Positions 16,176-24,580 of a stretch of 64,000 bases of DNA are shown piece after piece; within the stretch, counting starts at the first letter, position 1; each line of letters begins with the position of its first letter. The DNA is from DATKNA01 sp963786765. GTDB lineage: Bacteria; Actinomycetota; Actinomycetes; Actinomycetales; Kineosporiaceae. The notes beneath the pieces were generated by a model. The model was not told where the DNA came from. It did no database searches and saw only the letters and a list, made by a program, of their open reading frames with translations. The stretch spans positions 62,001 through 126,000 of the forward strand of contig CAWBAJ010000008.1 in NCBI GenBank assembly GCA_963786765.1. Reading direction: 5' to 3'. Made by a program: the position numbers and the translations under genes.

Positions 16176-16910
16176 GTGAGCGCCGCCGAGCCCGAGGCCC
16201 CCGCGCACGCGAGCTTCTGCATCCCCTCGGAGTCGCTCGGCGCGAGCGTCCGCGGCGAGGTGTGGTCCAGTGCCGGCCTGGCCCCGGAGGCCGCCGCCCC
16301 GCTGCTCGTCGTCCACGACGGGCCCTCGTACGACCGCGAGGCGGGGCTGACCGCATACCTGCAGGGGCACGTCGACCGGGGCGCGCTGCCACCGCTGCGG
16401 GCCGCGCTGCTGCAGGCGGAGCCGCGTGCCCTCTGGTTCTCCGCCAACCCCGACTACGCCGACGCCCTCGCCCTGGAGGTGCTGCCGCACCTGGTCAAGC
16501 GATGGCCAACGACGCGGCGGGTCGGCATCGGCGCGAGCCTCGGCGCGCTCGCGTGGCTGCACGCCCAGTCGTCGTACCCGGAGGTGGCAGACGGTCTGTT
16601 CCTCCAGTCCGGCAGCTACTTCAGGCCGGAGACGGACCCGCAGGAGAGCGGCTTCAGCGAGTTCCCGGCGATCGTGCGCTTCGTGGCGTCCGTGCACCGC
16701 GGGCGGCGGCCCACGCGTCCGGTCCCGACGGTCATCACCTGCGGAGCCGACGAGGAGAACCTTGCCAACAACCGGCGCATGGTCCGCGTCCTGCACCGCC
16801 TCGGGTACCGGGTGCGCTTCGCGGTCGTCCCCGGCGGTCACGACTACGTCTCCTGGCGGAAGGCCTTCGACCCGCACCTGCCCGACCTGCTCCGGGCCGC
16901 CTTCCGGTGA
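16176..16910 (+). CDS. Alpha/beta-hydrolase esterase (Fes/enterochelin-esterase-like)
   Basis: A 244-residue hydrolase of the esterase D/Fes fold. The nucleophile elbow is GIGASLGALAWL (G-x-S-x-G form GASLG), a first-strand LLVVHDGPSYDR carries the oxyanion region, and the catalytic His is in VVPGGHDYVSWR. Proteins of this type cleave siderophore, mycolyl or other esters, but the substrate here is not clear. It has no signal peptide. It lies 97 bp upstream of the ATP-grasp gene on the same strand. That pairing and the related esterase at 30090 suggest a common pathway. Confidence 0.75.
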   Translation: MSAAEPEAPAHASFCIPSESLGASVRGEVWSSAGLAPEAAAPLLVVHDGPSYDREAGLTAYLQGHVDRGALPPLRAALLQAEPRALWFSANPDYADALALEVLPHLVKRWPTTRRVGIGASLGALAWLHAQSSYPEVADGLFLQSGSYFRPETDPQESGFSEFPAIVRFVASVHRGRRPTRPVPTVITCGADEENLANNRRMVRVLHRLGYRVRFAVVPGGHDYVSWRKAFDPHLPDLLRAAFR

Positions 16911-17007
16911 CGCTCCGCTCCGGCAACGGTGCCGGGACCTGATGCGATGATCCCGGCGTGACCTATGGTCCAGCTAGCCGTTCAAGCGCCGGACCCGGGG
17001 AGGTCTC

Positions 17008-18264
17008 ATGTCGGACGCCGGAAGTGACTGCAGGCATCTCGTCGGGCTGCTGCTCGGCACCGAGAACGACTGGCCGAGCGCGTTCGAGGCGTTGATCCAC
17101 CGGCTCGGCGCCGTGCCGGGGCCCTCCGGCCATCACGCGTTCGACGTCGAGCGCGTGACGATCGAGCCGTTCTCGCTGCGCCAGAAGGCGCGCCACGACC
17201 TCGTCATCGACCGCCTCGCGTACTGGTACTACCACCCGCGGGAGTGGCTGAAGAAGGTGGCGCTGATGGACGACGTGTACCTGCTCAACAGCCCCTACAC
17301 GTTCCAGTCCATGGAGAAGCACGCCGCCTACTGCGCCATGATCCGACTGGGTCTGAAGGTGCCGGAGACCGTGCTCGTGCCCTACAAGCATCCCCTGGAC
17401 GACGAGAAGTACGCGTACACGGCGTCGCACTACAACCAGCCGTTCGACCTCGCCGGCATGGCTGAGCACCTGGGGTACCCGCTCTTCATGAAGCCGTTCG
17501 ACGGCGGCGGATGGCGCGGGGTCTCGATGGTCCGCAACTACGAAGAGCTCCAGGAGGCGTACGACGCGTCGGGCCGGATGCTCATGCATCTGCAGGCCGC
17601 CGTGAACGACTACGACGTCTTCGCCCGGTCGCTCTCGATCGGCCCCGAGACCATGGTCATGCACTTCGACGCCAGCCGTCCGATGCACGACCGGTACCAG
17701 GTCGACCACAACTTCCTCTCCCCCAGGGTCGGGGACGAGGTGGTGACGATCGGCCGCACCGTCAACGCCTTCTTCCGCTGGGAGTTCAACTCCTGCGAGA
17801 CGCTCGTCCGCGGCGACGACGTCTTCCCGATCGACTACGCCAACGCCTGCCCGGACGTGGCGATCACCTCCCTGCACTACTACTTCCCCTGGGCGATGAA
17901 GGCCCTGGTGAGGTGGAGCGTCTTCTGCACCGTCACGGGCCGGCGTGCCCGGATCTTCGCGGACATGGATCCGTGGTTCGCGATCGCGGACCGCGAGGAC
18001 CTGAGCTACGACGAGAAGCTCGCCGAGTACCGGCGGCTGGCTGACGACCACTTCGACGCCGACCGGTACGCCGAGTTCTGCGCGACGAGCATGGCGGGCT
18101 TCGACGAGGCGGTGGTCGAGTACGTGGAGAGTGCCGACTTCGACCAGCTCATCGTCGACACCGTCCGCACGACCTTCCCGGCACACGAGCACGACCACTT
18201 CATCGCGCACTACCGCGGCCTGCTGGGCGCCTGGGCGCGGGACGAGCGGAACCGCCTCGGCTGA
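17008..18264 (+). CDS. ATP-grasp family ligase, uncharacterised
   Basis: A 418-residue protein with the ATP-grasp layout: a preatp-like region (FDVERVTIEPFSL to LLNSPYTFQSMEKHAAYCAM), the adenine/glycine loop LGYPLFMKPFDGGGWRGVSM, a following charged strand, and the metal-binding strand VFPIDYANACPDV. Such enzymes join a carboxylate to an amine or other nucleophile through an acyl phosphate. The substrates cannot be told. It is preceded by GGGGAGG and lies after an esterase gene. Its downstream region ends in a small hairpin before the hairpin-rich leader of the next gene. Confidence 0.72.
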   Translation: MSDAGSDCRHLVGLLLGTENDWPSAFEALIHRLGAVPGPSGHHAFDVERVTIEPFSLRQKARHDLVIDRLAYWYYHPREWLKKVALMDDVYLLNSPYTFQSMEKHAAYCAMIRLGLKVPETVLVPYKHPLDDEKYAYTASHYNQPFDLAGMAEHLGYPLFMKPFDGGGWRGVSMVRNYEELQEAYDASGRMLMHLQAAVNDYDVFARSLSIGPETMVMHFDASRPMHDRYQVDHNFLSPRVGDEVVTIGRTVNAFFRWEFNSCETLVRGDDVFPIDYANACPDVAITSLHYYFPWAMKALVRWSVFCTVTGRRARIFADMDPWFAIADREDLSYDEKLAEYRRLADDHFDADRYAEFCATSMAGFDEAVVEYVESADFDQLIVDTVRTTFPAHEHDHFIAHYRGLLGAWARDERNRLG

Positions 18265-18271
18265 GAGGAGC

Positions 18272-18288
18272 GAGCCCTCCGGTGGCTC
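18272..18288 (+). terminator. Small hairpin after the ATP-grasp gene
   Basis: GAGCC and GGCTC form a 5-bp stem with a 7-nt loop eight bases after the stop codon. It has no T-run, so termination strength is uncertain. Confidence 0.35.
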
Positions 18289-18314
18289 AACTTGATCTGA
18301 CCATGAAGCGGACA

Positions 18315-18424
18315 TAGCGTCCCATTCGGGATGCATGGTCGCTAAATCCCCTCCCTTCGGGTGGGATTGATCCCCGAAGCAGGCGGGGATTGCGTGACCA
18401 CGGGGTGCAACCACCGGAGGAATC
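18315..18424 (+). promoter_or_regulatory. Structured 5' leader with three consecutive hairpins before the GT4 gene
   Basis: Three stems follow one another. TAGCG (18315-18319) pairs with CGCTA (18340-18344) around an inner TCCC-attc-GGGA hairpin. AATCCC (18345-18350) pairs with GGGATT (18363-18368) around CCC-ttc-GGG. ATCCCC (18370-18375) pairs with GGGGAT (18385-18390). A purine-rich ribosome-binding site then precedes the ATG at 18425. The alternating AATCCC/GGGATT/ATCCCC/GGGGAT arms could also pair with each other, so a switch is possible. It does not match a riboswitch class I know. Confidence 0.5.
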
Positions 18425-19538
18425 ATGCGGATCGGGCTCGTCGCACCACCCTGGGTGCCGGTACCTCCCACTCGGTACGGAGGGACGGAGTCGATCGTCG
18501 ACAACCTCGCCCGCGGCCTCGTCGACCGCGGGCACGAGGTGGTGCTGTACACCGTGGGCACCTCAACCTGCCCGGTGGAGAAGCGGTGGCTGTTCGACGA
18601 GCCGGTCGCGCCGATCGGCATCGGCGAGCCGGAGGCGGCCCACGTGCTGGCCGCCTACACGTCACTGGTCCCCGATGTGGAGGTTCTCCACGACCACACG
18701 GCCCTCGGCCCCCTGGTCGCGCCGGCTCTCGGGGGCGGCGCCCCGGCGTCGGCCTGCGTCCCCCTCGCGCTGACCCTGCACGGTCCGCCGACGGACGCCG
18801 TCCGGGCTCTCCTGCTGCAGCACACCGCCCGGTACGCGGCCCTGGTCGCGATCTCCCGGGCTCAACAGCGGTCCGCGCCGGACCTGCCGATCCGGCATGT
18901 CATCCACCACGGCATCGACCTCGACCTGCACAAGCCCGGCCCGGGCGGCGGCGGGTACCTGATGTTCGTGGGCCGGATGTCCCCCGACAAGGGCGTCCAC
19001 CGGGCCGTTGACATCGCCCGGCGGGCCGGCATGCCGCTGGTGATCGCGGCGAAGATGTGGGAGGACGTCGAGGTCGACTACTTCCGGGCGGAGGTGGAGC
19101 CGCGCCTGCACGACGGCGTCGAACTGCTGCTGGACGCCGACCGCGAGCACCGGCTGGAGCTGCTGGGCCGCGCCGAGGCGCTGCTGAACCCCATCTGCTG
19201 GGCCGAGCCCTTCGGCCTCGTCATGGCCGAGGCGCTCGCCTGCGGCACGCCGGTGGTCGGCTCCCCCTACGGCGCGGCCCCCGAGATCGTCGACGACGGC
19301 AGTCACCGGTTTCCTGCGCGAGAGCGACGACGAGCTGGTGGAGGCGCTCGGGCGCGTCGGGGAGCTCGACCGCGACGCATGCCGGCTCGCCGCCGTCGAG
19401 CGGTTCTCGATCGAGAGGATGGCCCGCGACCACGAGCGGCTCTATCAGGGGCTCGCGAGCCAGGCGCAGGCGCGTGGCGTGACGACGATCGACCTGCGCC
19501 GCCCCCGCCACGGCGTCCGGACCTCGGGACAGAACTGA
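18425..19538 (+). CDS. GT4-family glycosyltransferase, with a 1-base frame change
   Basis: A retaining GT-B glycosyltransferase of about 370 aa. The N-terminal domain has PTRYGGTESIVDNLARGL. The C-terminal nucleotide-sugar domain has YLMFVGRMSPDKGVHRAVDI and the GT4 E-x7-E region PFGLVMAEALACGTPVVGSP. An extra A at 19301 breaks the frame within EIVDDG-VTGFLRESDDELVEAL. Without it the protein ends at 19538, six bases before the next start. With it, the frame runs spuriously into the downstream hydrolase. The pairing with a debranching-type hydrolase suggests work on a glucan or trehalose-like polymer. The donor is not identifiable. Confidence 0.83.
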
Positions 19539-19543
19539 CACCG

Positions 19544-21682
19544 ATGAGTGAGAACTGGGCCTTCGGCGGCAGCCCCTCACCCCTGGACAAGGGTGGCGTC
19601 ACGACCATCCTGCAGGGCTCGTCGTTCTCGATCAGCGAGGCGAACGGGGACCTGCACCCGGGGGCGGCCGAGGGTCTGTTCGTCCGCGACACCCGGTTCC
19701 TGTCCCGCTGGGAGCTGCGGGTCGACGGCCACGGCGTCGAGGGACTCGCTGTCACCCGGCCGCAGGCGTTCGCGGCGACGTTCGTGTGCCGCGGTACCCC
19801 GGCGGAGGGCCAGGCGGACAGCGCCCTGCTCGTGCTGCGGCGGCGGACCGTGGGGAACGGCCTGCGCGAGGTGCTCGAGCTGCACAACCTCGGCGGCGAG
19901 ACCATCGCCCGGTCGCTGACGCTGCTCGTGGACGCGGACTTCGCCGACATCTTCGAGGTCAAGGAGAACCGCGTCCCGCACCACCCGGACGCCACGACCA
20001 CCCTGCCGGACGCCGAGGGGCTGCGGGTGCACTACCGGTGGATGGGCCGGCACCTCGGGGTGGCGGTGACGGCGGACCCGAGGCCGGCGTCCAGCTCCGG
20101 CGGAGTCCTGACCTTCGACGTCGTGCTGCCGCCCCGGCAGGTCTGGCAGGTCCAGCTGGAGGTCCTCCCGCTGCTGGACGGCGACGACGGGAGCAACCCG
20201 CCCGACCTGGACAACAACGCGGCGGTGGAGCGGCTCGACCGCTGGCGGCGGCAACGCACGGTCGTCACGTCGCGGGACCCCGGCCTCTCCGCGACGATCC
20301 ACACCAGCGAGACCGACCTGGGCGCGCTGCACATCGTCGACCCCCGCCATCCCGACCGGCCCGTGGTGGCGGCCGGCGCGCCATGGTTCATGACCCTCTT
20401 CGGCCGCGACTCGATCCTCACCTCGTGGATGGCGCTCGCCCTCGATCCCCGTCTCGCCCTCGGCACCCTGCAGACGCTGGCGTCGCACCAGGGCCGCGAG
20501 GAAGACCCGCGCAGCGAGGAGCAGCCCGGGCGCATCCTCCACGAGGTGCGCGGCGGGCTGGCCGCGGCGGATGCCGTGGGCGGCTCGGGCATCTACTACG
20601 GCTCCATCGACGCGACCCCGCTGTTCGTCATGCTCCTGGGAGAGCTACGCCGCTGGGGGGTGGACCCGAAGGCGGTGAGGGGTCTCGTGCCGGCGGCCGA
20701 CCGGGCTCTGGACTGGGTGGAGCAGTACGGCGACCGCGACGGCGACGGCTTCGTCGAGTATCAGCGGATGACGGACCGGGGGCTGGTGAACCAGGGCTGG
20801 AAGGACTCCTGGGACAGCATCACGTTCGCGGACGGCGCCCTCGCCAAGCCGCCCATCGCGCTGTGCGAGGTGCAGGGATACGTGTTCGGGGCCTACCTGG
20901 CGCGCGCCGAGATCGCCGAGGGGGACGGCGACACGGCGGCGGCGGAGCACTGGCGGCAGCGAGCCGCAGCGCTCAAGCGCGCCTTCCACGAGGCGTTCTG
21001 GCTTCCCGAGCGCGGCTACTACGCGTTGGCGCTGGACGGCGACAAGAGGCCGGTCGACTCCCTCGCCTCGAACATGGGCCAGTGCCTGTGGACCGGCATC
21101 GTCGAGGAGTCGGTGGCGGACCAGGTCGCCGAGCACCTGCTCTCGCCGGAGATGTTCACCGGCTGGGGGGTCCGCACGCTGGCGACGTCCATGCACGCCT
21201 ACAACCCGCTGAGCTACCACAACGGGTCGGTCTGGCCCCACGACAACGGTCTGGTCGCCGCGGGTCTCATGCGGTACGGGCTGGTCGAGCAGGCCCGGAT
21301 GGTCATCGGAGGCATCCTGGACGCCGCGGTCGCGGTCGGCGGCCGGCTGCCGGAGCTGTTCGGCGGGTTCGACCGCGACACGTACACCACCCCGATCCCC
21401 TACCCCACGTCGTGCTCACCTCAGGCCTGGGCGTCGGCCACGCCCGTCCACCTCGTGCGGACCCTGCTGCGCTACCACCCGGACGTGGCGGCAGGGAAGG
21501 TCTGGATGGACCCGGTGGCCCCGGACTCGATGCTGCCGCTGCGCGTCGAGCGCCTGCCCCTCGGCAGCCACGAGGTCACACTGCGCGTGGACGCGGACGG
21601 CTGGGACGTCGAGGGGTTGCCCGACGGCCTCGAGCTGGTCCGGCAGCCGCGGCCGCTGCCGGACGACGTGCCCCGGCCCTGA
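19544..21682 (+). CDS. Glycogen-debranching-type amylo-alpha-1,6-glucosidase
   Basis: A 712-residue cytoplasmic protein. It has an N-terminal GDE_N_bis beta-sandwich (TTILQGSSFSISEANGDL, GLFVRDTRFLSRWEL) and a C-terminal (alpha/alpha)6 barrel of the GDE/GH63-like type. Conserved barrel stretches include PWFMTLFGRDSILTSWM, GLVNQGWKDSWDSITFADG, YHNGSVWPHDNGLVAAGLMR and GRLPELFGGFDRD, where the acidic catalytic residues are expected. The ATG at 19544 follows the glycosyltransferase stop by a few bases, so the two form an operon. The family includes predicted alpha-1,6-glucosidases acting on glycogen-like chains; the exact linkage is not proven. Confidence 0.85.
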   Translation: MSENWAFGGSPSPLDKGGVTTILQGSSFSISEANGDLHPGAAEGLFVRDTRFLSRWELRVDGHGVEGLAVTRPQAFAATFVCRGTPAEGQADSALLVLRRRTVGNGLREVLELHNLGGETIARSLTLLVDADFADIFEVKENRVPHHPDATTTLPDAEGLRVHYRWMGRHLGVAVTADPRPASSSGGVLTFDVVLPPRQVWQVQLEVLPLLDGDDGSNPPDLDNNAAVERLDRWRRQRTVVTSRDPGLSATIHTSETDLGALHIVDPRHPDRPVVAAGAPWFMTLFGRDSILTSWMALALDPRLALGTLQTLASHQGREEDPRSEEQPGRILHEVRGGLAAADAVGGSGIYYGSIDATPLFVMLLGELRRWGVDPKAVRGLVPAADRALDWVEQYGDRDGDGFVEYQRMTDRGLVNQGWKDSWDSITFADGALAKPPIALCEVQGYVFGAYLARAEIAEGDGDTAAAEHWRQRAAALKRAFHEAFWLPERGYYALALDGDKRPVDSLASNMGQCLWTGIVEESVADQVAEHLLSPEMFTGWGVRTLATSMHAYNPLSYHNGSVWPHDNGLVAAGLMRYGLVEQARMVIGGILDAAVAVGGRLPELFGGFDRDTYTTPIPYPTSCSPQAWASATPVHLVRTLLRYHPDVAAGKVWMDPVAPDSMLPLRVERLPLGSHEVTLRVDADGWDVEGLPDGLELVRQPRPLPDDVPRP

Positions 21683-21687
21683 CCCCG

Positions 21688-21740
21688 GCACGCGTCAGGG
21701 CCGCCGTTCCCTGCCGGGAGCGGCGGCCCTGAGGCCGTGC
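21688..21740. terminator. Strong hairpin, bidirectional terminator between debranching enzyme and clpC
   Basis: TCAGGGCCGCCG (21695-21706) pairs perfectly with CGGCGGCCCTGA (21721-21732). The stem is extended outside by GCACG/CGTGC and inside by TCCC/GGGA. It lies in the 66-bp gap between two convergent genes, as expected for a shared terminator. Confidence 0.85.
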
Positions 21741-21748
21741 GGGGTGGA

Positions 21749-24284
21749 TCAGGCCGTAGCGGCGTTGCCGTCCTCGGCGGTCGTGGCCGTACCGGCGGTC
21801 TCGACCGGCGGCGCGTCCGGCAGCTCGGCCTTCGGCGCCCCGCGGAAGGTGAACACCGCGCGCTCGCCCTCGCCTTCGGCGTCGACGACGACGATCTCGC
21901 CGGGCTTCAGCTCGCCGTAGAGGATCTTCTCGGACAGCGCGTCCTCGATGTCCCGCTGGATGGTCCGGCGCAGCGGCCGGGCGCCCAGCACGGGGTCGTA
22001 GCCCTTGGTGGCGAGCAGGACCTTGGACGCCGGCGTGAGCTCGATGCCCATGTCCTTGTCCTTCAGCCGCTCGTCGAGCTTGGCGACCATCAGGTCGACG
22101 ATCTCGATGATCTCGTCCTGCGTGAGCTGCGGGAAGACGATCGTGTCGTCGACGCGGTTGAGGAACTCGGGCCGGAAGTGCTGCTTGAGCTCGTCGTTGA
22201 CCTTCGCCTTCATCCGCTCGTAGCCGGTCTTCGTGTCGTTGCCGGCGTTGAACCCGATGGCCAGCCCCTTGGCGATGTCCCTCGTGCCGAGGTTCGTCGT
22301 CATGATGATGACCGTGTTCTTGAAGTCGACGACGCGGCCCTGGCTGTCGGTCAGGCGGCCGTCCTCCAGGATCTGCAGGAGCGAGTTGAAGATGTCGGGG
22401 TGCGCCTTCTCGACCTCGTCGAAGAGGACCACCGAGAACGGCTTGCGCCGCACCTTCTCGGTGAGCTGGCCGCCCTCCTCGTAGCCGACGTAGCCGGGGG
22501 GCGAGCCGAACAGCCGCGAGACGGTGTGCTTCTCGGAGAACTCGCTCATGTCGAGCTGGATCAGCGAGTCCTCGTCGCCGAACAGGAACTCGGCGAGCGC
22601 CTTGGCGAGCTCGGTCTTACCGACGCCGGTGGGGCCGGCGAAGATGAACGAGCCACCGGGGCGCTTGGGGTCCTTGAGGCCGGCCCGGGTGCGCCGGATC
22701 GCCTGGGACAGCGCCTTGATGGCGTCGTTCTGGCCGATGATCCGCTTGTGGAGCTCGTCCTCCATGCGGAGCAGGCGCGAGGACTCCTCCTCGGTCATCT
22801 TGAAGACCGGGATGCCCGTCGCCGTGGCCGAGGACCTCGGCGATGAGCTCCTCGTCGACCTCGGCGACGATGTCCATGTCGCCGGCCTTCCACTGCTTCT
22901 CGCGCTCGGCCTTCGCCGCGAGGAGCTTCTTCTCGGTGTCGCGCAGGGCGGCGGCCTTCTCGAAGTCCTGCGCGTCGATCGCGCTCTCCTTCTCGCGCCG
23001 CGTCTGGGCGATCTTCTCGTCGAACTCGCGCAGGTCCGGCGGAGCCGTCATGCGACGGATCCGCAGCCGGGCGCCGGCCTCGTCGATGAGGTCGATGGCC
23101 TTGTCCGGCAGGAACCGGTCGTTGACGTACCGGTCGGCCAGCGTCGCGGCCGCGACCAGCGCCGAGTCGGTGATGGAGACCCGGTGGTGCGCCTCGTACC
23201 GGTCGCGCAGGCCCTTGAGGATCTCGATGGTGTGCGCCAGTGAGGGCTCCTGCACCTGGATCGGCTGGAAGCGCCGCTCCAGGGCCGGGTCCTTCTCGAC
23301 GTGCTTGCGGTACTCGTCGAGCGTCGTCGCGCCGATCGTCTGGAGCTCCCCGCGGGCCAGCATCGGCTTGAGGATGCTCGCGGCGTCGATCGCGCCCTCG
23401 GCAGCGCCCGCACCCACCAGCGTGTGGAGCTCGTCGATGAACAGGATGATGTCGCCGCGGGTGCGGATCTCCTTGAGGACCTTCTTCAGGCGCTCCTCGA
23501 AGTCACCGCGGTAGCGCGAGCCGGCCACGAGAGCGCCCAGGTCGAGCGTGTAGAGCTGCTTGTCCTTGAGGGTCTCGGGCACCTCGCCCTTGACGATCGC
23601 CTGCGCAAGCCCCTCGACGACGGCCGTCTTGCCGACGCCGGGCTCGCCGATGAGGACCGGGTTGTTCTTGGTGCGGCGGGACAGCACCTGCATGACCCGC
23701 TCGATCTCCTTCTCGCGCCCGATGACCGGGTCGAGCTTGCCCTCGCGAGCGCCCTGGGTGAGGTTGCGGCCGAACTGGTCGAGCACCAGGGAGCCCGACG
23801 GCGTGCCCTCCTGCGGGCCGCCGGAGGCCGTCTTCTCCTGCCCGGTCTGGTAGCCGGACAGCAGCTGGATGACCTGCTGGCGGACGCGGTTGAGGTCCGC
23901 GCCGAGCTTGACGAGGACCTGGGCGGCGACGCCCTCGCCCTCGCGGATGAGGCCGAGCAGGATGTGCTCGGTGCCGATGTAGTTGTGTCCGAGCTGCAGC
24001 GCCTCGCGCAGCGACAGCTCCAGGACCTTCTTGGCCCGCGGGGTGAAGGGGATGTGGCCGGAGGGGGCCTGCTGGCCCTGGCCGATGATCTCCTGGACCT
24101 GCTCCCGCACCGCGTCGAGCGAGATGCCGAGCGACTCCAGGGCCTTGGCCGCGACGCCCTCACCCTCGTGGATCAGCCCGAGCAGGATGTGCTCGGTGCC
24201 GATGTAGTTGTGGTTGAGCATCCTGGCCTCCTCCTGGGCCAGGACGACGACGCGGCGGGCGCGGTCGGTGAATCTCTCGAACAT
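21749..24284 (-). CDS. clpC: ATP-dependent Clp protease ATP-binding subunit ClpC, with a 1-base frame change
   Basis: ClpC is a Hsp100 unfoldase that feeds proteins to ClpP. It has two N-domain repeats (each with HNYIGTEHILLGLI), AAA1 with Walker A GEPGVGKTAV and Walker B IILFIDELH, a UVR-type middle region (FEKAAALRDTEKKLL), and AAA2 with GPTGVGKTELAKAL, VVLFDEVEKAHPD and the sensor/arginine region FRPEFLNRVDD. An extra base at 22828-22829 splits it in the conserved linker EVLATATGIPVFKMTEEES; without it the protein is 844 aa. I see no slippery site there. Because this gene is normally essential in actinobacteria, I read the shift as a sequence error. Confidence 0.95.
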
Positions 24285-24468
24285 GAGCGCTCCTCGCGTG
24301 CGGTCGGGCGGGGGACCGGGAGTCCGCCGGCTGACCTGTCGATGCTATCCACGGCTACCGACCCGTCCGGCCTCCTGCCCGAAGGTGAGGCCCGAATCGA
24401 TACCCGTGTGCTTCGGCCAACGGTGCCCAGGACTTGCGTGTTCCGTGCGGCGCCGTTGCCGTCACGTC

Positions 24469-24486
24469 GTTCGCTCTTGGCTGAAC
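24469..24486. promoter_or_regulatory. ClgR-like operator candidate upstream of clpC
   Basis: GTTCGCTCTTGGCTGAAC lies about 185 bp upstream of the clpC start. Read on either strand it matches all but one position of the CGCY-N-(A/T)-N-RGCG core described for the actinobacterial Clp regulator ClgR. The regulator gene is not in the window, so this rests only on the motif and the position. Confidence 0.35.
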
Positions 24487-24518
24487 GGCCGTGTCGCCTG
24501 TCGCGAAGTGCACAAAGA

Positions 24519-24535
24519 GTGCATCACCGATGCAC
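24519..24535. promoter_or_regulatory. Perfect 7-bp-arm palindrome in the clpC upstream region
   Basis: GTGCATC-acc-GATGCAC is a perfect inverted repeat, with a further GTGCAC ten bases to its left (24509-24514). It lies in the 296-bp non-coding gap between clpC and the permease gene. It may be a regulator site or the hairpin ending the permease transcript. The rest of the gap (24285-24468) shows no gene or clear promoter consensus. Confidence 0.45.
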
Positions 24536-24580
24536 ACTGCGTCAACGACCCGTTTGTGACCCGACGGGCCGCGTGGGGGG

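Noticed and set aside
18315..18424. Known riboswitch classes (c-di-AMP ydaO, c-di-GMP, SAM, cobalamin) for the GT4 leader
   Set aside because: The conserved cores of these classes are not present; only generic hairpins are seen.
18425..21682. A single open frame that would encode a glycosyltransferase fused to a debranching-type hydrolase
   Set aside because: The fusion exists only because an extra base at 19301 shifts the glycosyltransferase frame. The alternative frame restores its normal C-terminus, a stop at 19538 and a separate ATG at 19544.
22617..22840. Programmed ribosomal frameshifting in clpC
   Set aside because: No slippery heptamer or strong following structure is visible, and a fused product is the norm in all known ClpC proteins.
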